Positions 22,264-31,700 of a DNA stretch of 64,000 nucleotides are shown in pieces; the first letter of the stretch is position 1; every line of letters starts with the position of its first letter. The position numbers and the translations under genes were made by a program. Source of the DNA: Porphyra umbilicalis (Eukaryota > Rhodophyta > Bangiophyceae > Bangiales > Bangiaceae); assembly GCA_002049455.2 (NCBI GenBank), contig KV918861.1, positions 62,001 to 126,000 of the forward strand, written 5' to 3'. The notes beneath the pieces were generated by a model. The model was given only the letters and a program-made list of their open reading frames with translations, did no database searches and was not told the DNA's origin.

Positions 22264-25200
22264 ATGGCGCCCCCCGCCGGCTCGTCACGTCCGGCCGTCA
22301 AGTGCGATTTCTGCGACATGACGTTCGCCCACGTAGCCAACCTCTGCCGACACGTACAAATGCCGCACGGCAATGAGAGCCGTCTCATCAGCTTTTCCTC
22401 GCCGCCGGCGCACCTCGTGTCCTGGACGTTTGGCGTCAGCGACTCCCCCGCCCCAGCCCTGTTGGACCCCGTCCCTGATCCCGTTGCGCTGCCACTGCAC
22501 ACCGTGCCGCCGCCTTTATCCATCAGTGAGCACTTGAAGCAGGTGGCGCACGTGGCGGCGACTGAGATGGAGACGGAGGACATGCTGGAACAGCCGCCGC
22601 CGCTCATGGACGTTGCGAACGACCAGCTGGACGGCCTCGGCGGCGGGTCTACTGACCAGAACGCCAAAAGCGTCGCCGACGACGACGAGCCGCCGCCGCT
22701 GGTGGACGTCGTGGACAGAGAGCTCGCCCACGTTTGCGACATGCTCGGAGCTCACGACACTGAGAAGGCGGCCTCATCCCACCAGCCGATGGCGTTGTTT
22801 CAGGACACGGACGCAGAGGACACCCCATACAACGGGGAGGGCGCTCACGAAGGAGATGGCAGCTGCAGTTCGGGGATGGCCTCGGACGGTGGCAGCATCG
22901 AGTTGGCCGAACACGGCGCTTACGACGACGTTGGTGACTTGCTGGGTGCGGGTCTGAACATGCTGTCGGTGGGTGCAACCAAGGCGCTCATGTTGCAGAA
23001 CGTCTTCCTGAGCAGCACAGCGGCGCGCATCCGGGCGTATTACGAGGTGTTGCCGGAAGCGTCCATGGCCGTGCCCGTCGTCAACCCGGTTTGGGCGAGC
23101 CGCCCAACCCGCTTTGGATCTCCCGCGTTGCGCGACGCGCTCCGCTTTGCGCTCACCGCCGGCGGCAGCGGCTTGTCGGAGCGCGACCAGACGCGCTACG
23201 CCGCGACGCTCTGCGTCGCGGAGCGCGAGATGGCAGGGGGCACTGGCGCTGTGGGCTGTTCCTCAGCGGCGTTCCCCTCGCCTCGCGTCTTCCTTCACGC
23301 CGTGCGGCACGTGACGAACCGCGTACTGGCGGTCCGCCGTTGGCAACAGGTGCCCATCACAGTGGGCGCCATCACGTGCACCTACGTCTTCCGGGATATC
23401 TTCCAGGCCGGCCTGGACACGCTGGCGACAGCCACCAACGTCTTGTTCGGGGACCCTGACCACCTCGCTGCGGCAAGCCTGCAGGCGGGCAGCGACGAGG
23501 ACGACACGAGGGTGCGGCACGGTTCGCTGGACTCGGACTTGTACCTGGGAGAGTGGCGGGACGTGCGACGCCTGCATGGCGCCGACGCGCGGTTGATGGG
23601 GGTGCAGCTGCACGCTGACGAGGCGGTAATCTCGTGGTCGCGGGCGTGTTACATGTTCCCGGTGCGTGCCAATTTTATCAACGTCCTGGACAATGGCGGC
23701 GGGTGGACCACGGTGGGGTACATTGAGCACATCCACAAGCCGATTGAGAAGACGGCGGCGGCGCGACTCGCCGTTAGTGGCGCCCATAACGACCTCTTTC
23801 ACCGCTGCACCGCGGTGTCGACGCGGACGCTGGCCCGCGCGAGCGAGACGGGGATGTCGGGGCCGGTGGGCGGGCACGGCATTGTGCGGCTCGTACCACG
23901 GGTGGTCGGCCTCGTTGTCGACCAGGTGGAGGAACGCCGTTTCTATGCGCTCATGGGGAACCGGTGCCGCTTCTTCTGCTCCACCTGTATGAACGACCGG
24001 CGGGTGCGCAACGCCCTGCACGGCATCCGGTCGGTCGACCGCGACGCGATCGCGATGCTAGACGTCCACCTGGCGGCAGCGGTCGTGCGGGCGACAGACC
24101 CGCGCCCGAGCCGCCGCCGCGTGTTGGGTGAAGATTACAGCGCACTCGCATTCGCTCCGCCGCTCGACGCCATCCACGGCCTCGGCACGGGCGCTCTCAA
24201 CCTCTACCCTATCGCGTCGTTTGACGTGCTGCACGTCTGGAAACTTGGAATCCTCCGCATGCTCGCACAGCGGCTGCCTGCGGTCCTGCGGGACCTGTGC
24301 CGAGGCCGCGGTGGCGCTCGCTACGGCTCCGTGGCCTCCACGATGGATGCCATCAACCTCCGTGGGATGCACTTGGGCCGCAACTGCCAGGCATCGCCGG
24401 CACCACCCGGGTGAGTCCGCGACGCTTTCGCTGAGAGCCTGTGGAAGAACGGTGGCTAGGGGAGAGCAAGCAGCCATGGAGTGGACTTGTCATATACGGG
24501 TGTACGGAAGACGGCCCGTGCGGCGCGTGGCCACCGTAAATGCGGGCGTCGGCTGACTGCACTTGTTCCTCCTCACTGCTTTCCTCACGTATCTGCTTTT
24601 CCTCTACACTCAGTTTCTTTGTTCCCGTCAGTGACAAGCAGGCGACAATGACGGGGAGAACATGGCGCCATCTCTCTGTCTTCTGGCCATTTATGCTTGC
24701 CGGCGCTGTCGGTCCCCGTGATGCCGACGACCCCGCCGACTTTCTGCTAGACGGCCTGCCGGTGGCGCCCACCGCGGATGCGCTCGGTGCCCGTGCCGCC
24801 GCGGACACCTGCAGCGACGACGGCGCGTCCGACGCGTCCAGCGTCTCGAATTGGCAGTCAGAAACAGACGGCAACGTGGCGGATCGGGCGGATTTTGACG
24901 AGCCGATGGGAGGCGACCAAGAGCTTCCCGGTCCCGACGTCGTCAACACTCCGCGCTACCTCCAGGTGTTTGGCTCCATGTCGATTGACGACGCCGTCCT
25001 TCTCACGTTTTGCCGCGTGGCGCAGCTCGGCGGCGCCCTCTTTGGCGACAACGTCGGCACCACCACGGCTATCACCGAGGTGCAAATCAAGTCGATGGAA
25101 GATGCTGCCTCCGCGCTCGGGGTCAACTGCGTGCAGACCCTGTAAGGGTACACCGACACCAGCAAGCTGCACCGGCTGGTGTAGCACCTCGCTGCCGAGC

Positions 25201-26096
25201 TACGCGGCCGTGGCAACCTATGGGAGGGCGACACGTCGGAGAACGAGAGCCTGCATGCCTCTTGTAAGCAGACGTTTCGGCGCAGCAACAAGCGGGGACC
25301 CGACGTGACTTTACAGATTCTTCGGTGCGATGAGACCCAGTCGGCTTTGCTACAAGACGCTGAGGAGGACGCGGCCGCCACCGTTGAAGAGGACCTCAAC
25401 GCGAGCGGCGGCGGTGACGGAGCCGCCGACAGGACTGCCGCGGGCGACGCGGCGGGCGGCGTTGCCGCTCGGACGGAAGACCTGCCTTTCACCGGCCGCA
25501 GCAGGCGCGTGCCTGTCGCCGCTTTCCGGCGCAATCTCGCTTTGTTGCGGATTGCTGACGCCCTTGGCGTCATGGACAGCACCTGGGTTACGACGCACAG
25601 CACCATCCGCATCGTCGCCCGCTTCGAGTGGGGCGCCCCGTCGGCCATGCAGCACCTCCGCGCGACGCGCGACTACTTCGGGAAGCCGTGGTACTCGTTC
25701 GTTAGGTACGGGATGACCGATGGCGGCATCGGCTGGGGCCGCCTCCGCGTCGTTTTTCGGTCCCTCGGCGTGGGACGCCGCAACTGCGTCGTGTTGCAGC
25801 GCCTGCGGTCGGTGGTGCCGCACGCGGGCTGTATCTTGACGAGCTTCAACTGTGTGCGGCTGGGGTGGGACTTTGACAGCGACACTGACGACCACCCGGC
25901 GCCCGAGGTGGTGGACGCGGCCCGAATCCTACGAGCAGAGGACGTACAGATAGACTATCAAGACTTGGCCGACCGCCTCGGCCTGTACGCCACTCCGTCG
26001 ACGCAGCCAGACACGGCCGCGGAGCGGCGCATGACGCGCTACTTCACCAACCCGTTTTTCCCGTGGACTACGCGCGCGATGCGGCCGGGGCTTTAA
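22264..26096 (+). pseudogene. C2H2-finger transposase-like gene (Plavaka/CACTA style), one intron, two nonsense codons
   Basis: ATG 22264 opens a protein whose N-terminus is a canonical C2H2 finger (KCDFCDMTFAHVANLC, then RHVQMPH; C-x2-C-x12-H-x4-H). An acidic linker and a large core follow, with LHADEAVISWSRACYMF (about 23610), FFCSTCMN (about 23970) and FDVLHVWKLGILRML (about 24220). Exon 1 ends at 24410 before GTGAGT; exon 2 starts at 24632 after CCCGTCAG; the 221-nt intron keeps phase (APP-G-DKQATM). Two stops then interrupt conserved-looking sequence: TAA at 25143 and TAG at 25182. Reading through gives YTDTSKLHRLV-stop-HLAAELRG and GDTSENESLHASCKQTFRRS, which resemble the N-E-x-H-K-x-TN signature of fungal Plavaka/CACTA-like transposases. 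The frame then stays open to the TAA at 26094. The family assignment is tentative; the inactivation is well supported. Confidence 0.6.
24411..24631 (+). other. Spliceosomal intron, 221 nt
   Basis: The donor is CCCGG|GTGAGT and the acceptor is TTTGTTCCCGTCAG|TGAC, with a pyrimidine-rich run (TTTCTTTGTTCCC) before the AG. Removal joins the frame of 22264-24410 to the frame open from 24632 without a shift. It also removes the in-frame TGA at 24412. Confidence 0.75.
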
Positions 26097-26728
26097 TGAG
26101 GGGTTTTACTTTTTTTGCTGTTGTTGGGACGCGCGCGTCGCGGGCACTGGCCTGCTGTTGTCAGAGGGAGCGCCCTTCTAGTTAAATGGACCATGTTCAC
26201 TTCTGTACAAGCATCATCCGCACTTCCACCGAGCTCAGGCGGCGCCGGTTGCAGTGGTGGAAGCAAAGGCAGACGCCCAGGCGTGCGGCGGCGTGCCGAC
26301 ACTGCGCCACTAGCCGCTGCGCTGCCTGGCCCCGCGTTCGCATACGACGTGATAGACAAAGCATTGGCGCCATTCACATCAAACCCCTGCGGTCCTCAAA
26401 CAACAGCAACAGGCCCATTGCCAAGAGCCGAGTGTTGTCCGTTTACTTCGTCTCGGTGGTGCCTGTCTTGTTCCCAGCACCCCTTCGCGGGCAACGGCTG
26501 CAATGGACCAAATGCAGCGCAATGAGCGTTCGCGCGTATTGCCTGGAACGACCGGTGCCGAGAAAGTGCGACTGGGCAGGAAGTGGCCCACTGGCCAACA
26601 ACATTTATATGGTAAATAGCAGCTAACCAAGATCCTGAACATTTCATTGGCCCATGTTAAGACATCTCGCAGGATCCCACTCGCGACGGCTCCGTTAGCG
26701 CCAGCATGCTCGAGACCGCCTTGCACGT
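26097..26728. other. Downstream region of the transposase-like gene
   Basis: Moderate-GC sequence with short ORFs on both strands, and no gene recognised. If the large-transposon interpretation holds, this is its right subterminal region. Confidence 0.3.
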
Positions 26729-26805
26729 GGCCCCTGTCCGGAACTGGGTTTCGGACAACCTTTCGGACCGGTCCGGGGGACTGTCCGGGACATGTCCGGA
26801 AGCGC
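26729..26805. repeat. GTCCGGA/TTTCGGAC palindromic repeat (right copy)
   Basis: It contains CCCCTGTCCGGAACTGGG, TTTCGGAC twice, CCGGTCCGGGGGAC, GTCCGGGA and TGTCCGGAAG. It aligns in direct orientation with 17351-17423 over nearly its whole length, and each copy is itself imperfectly palindromic. Confidence 0.6.
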
Positions 26806-28572
26806 CGGACCCAGTCTAAGGATTCCGTTCGGCCCCTTGGACAAGTGCTACATTTTCCGACGATATCTACGGCGCTTCGAGCTCGAGCACACCTACCTCA
26901 TCGACATGGAGTTTCGATGAGCTTCTTTGATGTGGGCACAATGGCCCATCGAGGACAGACCTCAGTGATCGCCGGGCCTCGATGGGCCTCGATGGATTTT
27001 TCTTCCAAAGCAGACGATGGCGCCTGTCCGCGGGGTGCGCCCGCCGCTCCTCGCGTCGACCCGCCCGCGTCGGACGTGGGCGGGCAGCGACGGGCGGGGT
27101 GGGTGGGGAATGTGGCCGACGTCCGCGCGCCGCTGCTCGGCCGGCGGCCGTCGGTCGAGGTGGCGCCTCGGGCGGCGCGCGGCGAACGCCCGTGGCGCGC
27201 GTGCGCGGGTGGTCGTGCCGCCCCCCGCCGCCGCCGCCGCCACTCCCACCGGGGGCGGGGGCCTGCTGCGCCCCCGCTCGGCGCGTAGCCGACAGACGCC
27301 AGCGGCGGCGGTACGCGATGGACGGCGCTCGGTCGCCGGGGGGGCGGTGTGGGGGGGGGGTGGGGGGCCGCGGCCACCGCCGAGGCGCCGCGCCCCACCC
27401 CGTGGCACTGGGTGAGGCGCCGCCCCCGTCCCCATCCCGCCGGGGCGTCGACCGCCTTGCCGCTGGCGCTCTTCGCGCCGCCGGCGGGGCGCCGCCGCCG
27501 GCAAGGGCGGCCTCGCCGCCCGCCGCGGCCGCTGCGGCTGCGACATTGAGCCGCGCGCGCCGCCGCCGCGCCGGCCACGACGCCGCCGCGGCGGCGCGAC
27601 GCGGCGTGCGCGCCTGGGGACGCGCGGCGGCGCGCGGCGCGCGCCGCCCGTCCCCTCGCGTTGTCGTTGGCGTCGAGCCTTTTGTCGTGCTGGCCCCCCG
27701 CGGGCGGGGCCCGACACAGCAGCGGCGGCGCATTTGCCACGGGCCCTACCGGCGGCTGGGGAGGGCGGTCAGCTCCACTGGGCCCAGTGGCCCACCGCCC
27801 CGGGGCGGCGCGCGGCGTGGACGTCGACGCCGACCGGGCGGCGGCGACGGCCTCGCCCGCCCAGCACGCGTCGCAGGCAGCGTCGGGGCGCCCCGACGCG
27901 GCCCGAGCCGTGCGCTCGGCCGCTGCCCTCGCCCACGCTGGGCCGCCGCTCGTCTGTTTGACACGCGGGGCGGACGGGAAGTGGGCTCAGCGGCCCCCAG
28001 CCCTGCGTAACCTGTGGGCGGCCCCGCCCGGGTGGAGCCGTGGCCGTCGGCAGGTGTGGCGAGCGGGAGAAGCAGCGTTCTCACCGCCGCCGCTGCGACC
28101 GACGCAATGCCCATCCGCGCGACGGTGACGCGCCAGGCATCCCCCTCCCTGTCGGTCGTCGCCCGTGGCGGGAAGTCTTCTCAGTGGCTTCCGTCGTGAC
28201 ACGACTGTGTCACGCGCCCTCATGCAATATTTGAAAGACAACAGGTGCTTGGCCAGACCAGGCCGCGGACAGCTGCAGTGCGCGGGCTGACTGCAGGAGC
28301 TAGCGCCCCGACCACACCACTGGCCGCGATAGCCCCGAGCGAGCGACGCCAGCGGAGCATTCTGGTCAGCTGTCGCGGGCGGCAGCGCCGGCGACTCGCT
28401 CGCCGCCCGTGCGCATCGCCACGGCACGTATCCCATGGATGTGACAGCAGACTGCAGCTTGTGCGTGTTGGCGGCAGCCACGTCGCGGGCGGCCCGCCGA
28501 GGTGGTCGTTAGGTCCGAGCGGTCGGACGGGGCTCGTGGACACTGGCTGGGCACGAAATCTAGGACCTCCGA
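26806..28572. other. Intergenic; GC-extreme from about 27.0 to 28.15 kb
   Basis: From about 27000 to 28150 the DNA is so GC-rich that several frames on both strands stay open for 200-340 codons, giving Ala/Arg/Pro/Gly-only translations without any motif. I see no gene. From 28150 the composition relaxes into the promoter region of the NLR-like gene. Confidence 0.4.
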
Positions 28573-28573
28573 A

Positions 28574-28581
28574 GTATATTT
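28574..28581 (+). promoter_or_regulatory. TATA-like box upstream of the NLR-like gene
   Basis: AAGTATATTTACG lies about 210 bp before the ATG at 28786, followed by a pyrimidine-rich leader (CTTTACTCTCTCCCGC type). It is a plausible TATA element by position and by contrast with the GC-rich surroundings. Confidence 0.35.
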
Positions 28582-28785
28582 ACGTTTGTGCTCGCCTTGT
28601 CCCGGACCGCGGTCGCCCGGTACCGGGCGGCCGTGCTGGCTACTGCAGTACTGCTGCAGCTGCGTGGGCCCCTGCCACCCAATGTGGGGCCGTCTCCCTC
28701 TGTTGGCTTTACTCTCTCCCGCCCCCCCCACCTCGCCTTCATCAAGATCACCCTCTCTTATGCCGCTGGCCCCTGCTCGCCCTTT

Positions 28786-31700
28786 ATGGCGTTGACGGTA
28801 GAGGGCTCCTCGTCCATGCCGACGGCCGACGGCGCGTCGGCCTCTGATGATTACTGCCTGCCAGAGGAGGGGGACGCACCCGCATGGGCCTCCCTCATGC
28901 GCCCCTGCATGGGGCACCTGCAACAGATCAAGCCGGCCGGGGTGATGGCGTGCGTGTCGCGCCTCGCCGAGAAGGCGACGGTGACCGCCGTGTCTGTTTG
29001 GTTGCACTGCGGACTACACTATCAGCCACGCGCGCCCGTGGACCCCGTATGCACGCCGCCCGTCGCTGGGAACATGCCGCCCTTGAGTCAGCCCGAAAAG
29101 GGCTGCTGCTTTTTCCCACTGCGGCGCGACGAGTCGGGCGTGGTCTGTTGGGAGGTGCGCGTTTTTCGCGCATCACCGACGGGGGAGCTGCGGGCCGCCG
29201 CTGGACGGTGGGTGATTGAGCTCGTACATCTCCCAAACCGGGGTGACCCGCTGCAGTTTTGCGCGGCGTCCGAGACAGACGCGGGCGAGTGGTATCGGCA
29301 GCTGCGCATGCGCGCGGCCCCAATGGAGCTGATTTGGACGCGGCACGTGGGCGTGGCGCGTGGCGGCGGTGGTGACGGGGATGGGGTCTGCCCGGCGCCC
29401 GGCAAGCCGGCGGCGGCGAGGCGTCTCCCTGTGATGGACGCGCTCACCCGCGGCGCGAGCCACCTGGTGGCTACCGGAGCGTTGGAGGGCGTGGTGGGGG
29501 TGGCGGAGTTTGTGACCGACGTGACGCAGACGGAGGCGTCGAACCTCGCTGCCGCGGCGGGCCCTATGGTCGGCGTGGCGCTTCAGTCGGTGTGTTTTGC
29601 CGCTCGCGTCTGTGCTGCCGCGCATCGCGTTTTCGAGGCGGCCGCGCAGGCATCGGCAGATGTAGACGGCCTGCACGGAGTGTGTCGACGCCTGCTCGTC
29701 GCCCTCAAGGACGTCCGCGATGACGCTGACGTGGGGGCGGCGGAGCTGCACCACCTCCTGAGCCGCCTCCTCGCCGACGTTGAGGCGGCGGCGGGGGAGC
29801 TGCACCACCTGGTGCGATCCCGCCGGCAGCGTGCATGGCTTGCCTGCAGCGCGTCGTGCCGGGGGGTGGAGCTCGATTCCGCCTTGGGCGATCGACTGTC
29901 CCAGAGCCGGCAAAAGGCGGACGGGCTATTGCAGGAGCTGCTGTCGGCGCTGCAGCGCCAGACGGCGGTGGACACGGGCCACATCCTGGCGGCAGTCGGC
30001 CCAGAGGCGCAACTCGCGGCGGCGTCGCGGGCGGGCTGGCGGGGCCTGCCCCGGCTGCCCGACGAGGACAGCATTTTCAACGACTGGGGTGACCCGACGC
30101 TGCCCCCTGCGAGGCTGTACGACGCGGTCATGCAGTCGGGTGCCTCGGCCTCGGCGGTTGTGGGCGCGCACGGAATGGGCGGTGTCGGCAAGACGCTGAC
30201 ATGCCTGCTCGTGGCGCACAAGGTCTCTTTGGAGAACAGCGGCCAGTTGCGCTTCCCAGATGGCGTGCACTGGACGCAGCTGTCCCATCACGTCACGCCA
30301 ACGGACGTGCGCGCGCAGCTGTGCCACCTGACGACGATCCTGTCGGGCACGCCGGCGGAGGCAAACGACACGGAGTTTGCCATCAAGCAGCTCCGTGCTG
30401 TCATCAAGGACAAGGCGTGCCTTATCATCGTCGACGATGTGTGGCACAAGGAGCGGGCGGTGCCGTTCACACGCGCGTTAGCCGACTCTGAGCGCTCGTT
30501 ACTACTCTTGTCGTCACGGCGTGTAGACATCATCGACGCATGTAGCCGCGGTCGCAATGTGCGTTGTGTCAAGGTCGGCGAGCGGCACGGCGTTGACGCA
30601 GAAGGAATGCTCCTCACCCACGCCGAGCGTGGCAGCGTCGTCGCTAAGGACAAAACTGTCGAGCGCGTGCGGCGGGCGGTGGAGTTGTGCGGCGGACACC
30701 CACTCGCATTGGCCGTGTTTGGCTCACTCGTTCGCGATCGTGCACGAGGGAGCCCTCGCGAGGGCGGGTGGGTCGCCGCCCTCGACAAGGTCGGCAGCCA
30801 CCGAGGCGGCCTGCTTTACCAGTCGTCTGGCCTCGACCTTGAGTATGGCTGCCTGTCGGATTGCCTGCACGCCAGTTACGCAGCTCTCGGGGAGGAGGAT
30901 GACGACCGGTCGCAGTGGACGAAGCGCTTCCGCGCGCTCTGCGTCGTCCGCTCCAAGGAGCATCTCCCGTGGCCCGCGCTTGCGGCACTGTGGAACCCGG
31001 GCAGTATGGCGGCCGTGAAGGAGATTGCGAGCGTTTTTCACGCGCGGTCGTTGGTGTCGCTGCGTGGCTCAGGCCCCGACGAGACGCTGTCTCTCAGCCT
31101 CCATGACCTGGTGATTGACTTTCTGGCGGGCGTCTTTGCGACGGACGCAGCGGGAAAAGCGGCGTGCCACCAATCGCTTGTGGAGGGCTACTGCGAACTC
31201 AACGGCATTGCGGCGGCCGGTGAGGGGGTTTCCCTCGGGCGCACGCGCGTGGCGCTGCGGCCGCTGTGGCTGTTACCCCGAGACGGCTACGTGGAGCGCG
31301 CGCTTCCGCACCTACTTGTGGCCGCCGGCGCCGCCGACGAGCTCGACCTGCTGCTGTTGGATATGCGTTTCATCGCCTGGCGGGTGGAGATGGCCGGTGG
31401 CCACTGCGGCTTGTACCGTTCCGACTGCCGCCACGCGGTCGATGTGGCCGTGCTGGGCGATGTTGCCGCGGTGGTGGAAGGCGCCGTGGCCACCAAGGGT
31501 CGCCCACTGAGCGCGTGGTTGCAGCAGGCGGCGTGGGAGGTGGTCACCAGGTTTGGTTCCCTATTGGCGGAGGGCGCCGCGGAGGCCGACCGGCTGGCCC
31601 TCACCTACCTGTGCGAGTCGGCGCGTGCCTACCTCGTCTCCCCGTATATCGAGTTGCTTGGCACGTCCCGCCTGCTTGTGCCCCAGGAGGAGCACGTGCT

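Noticed and set aside
25143-25184. A 43-nt intron (GTAAGG ... TGTAG) to remove both stops in the transposase-like gene
   Set aside because: Splicing there would shift the frame away from HLAAELRG and GDTSENESLH, which read as conserved. Nonsense mutation is the simpler reading.
27000-28010. Open frames on both strands in the GC-extreme spacer
   Set aside because: Same compositional artefact; no domain, no start context, and no difference between strands.
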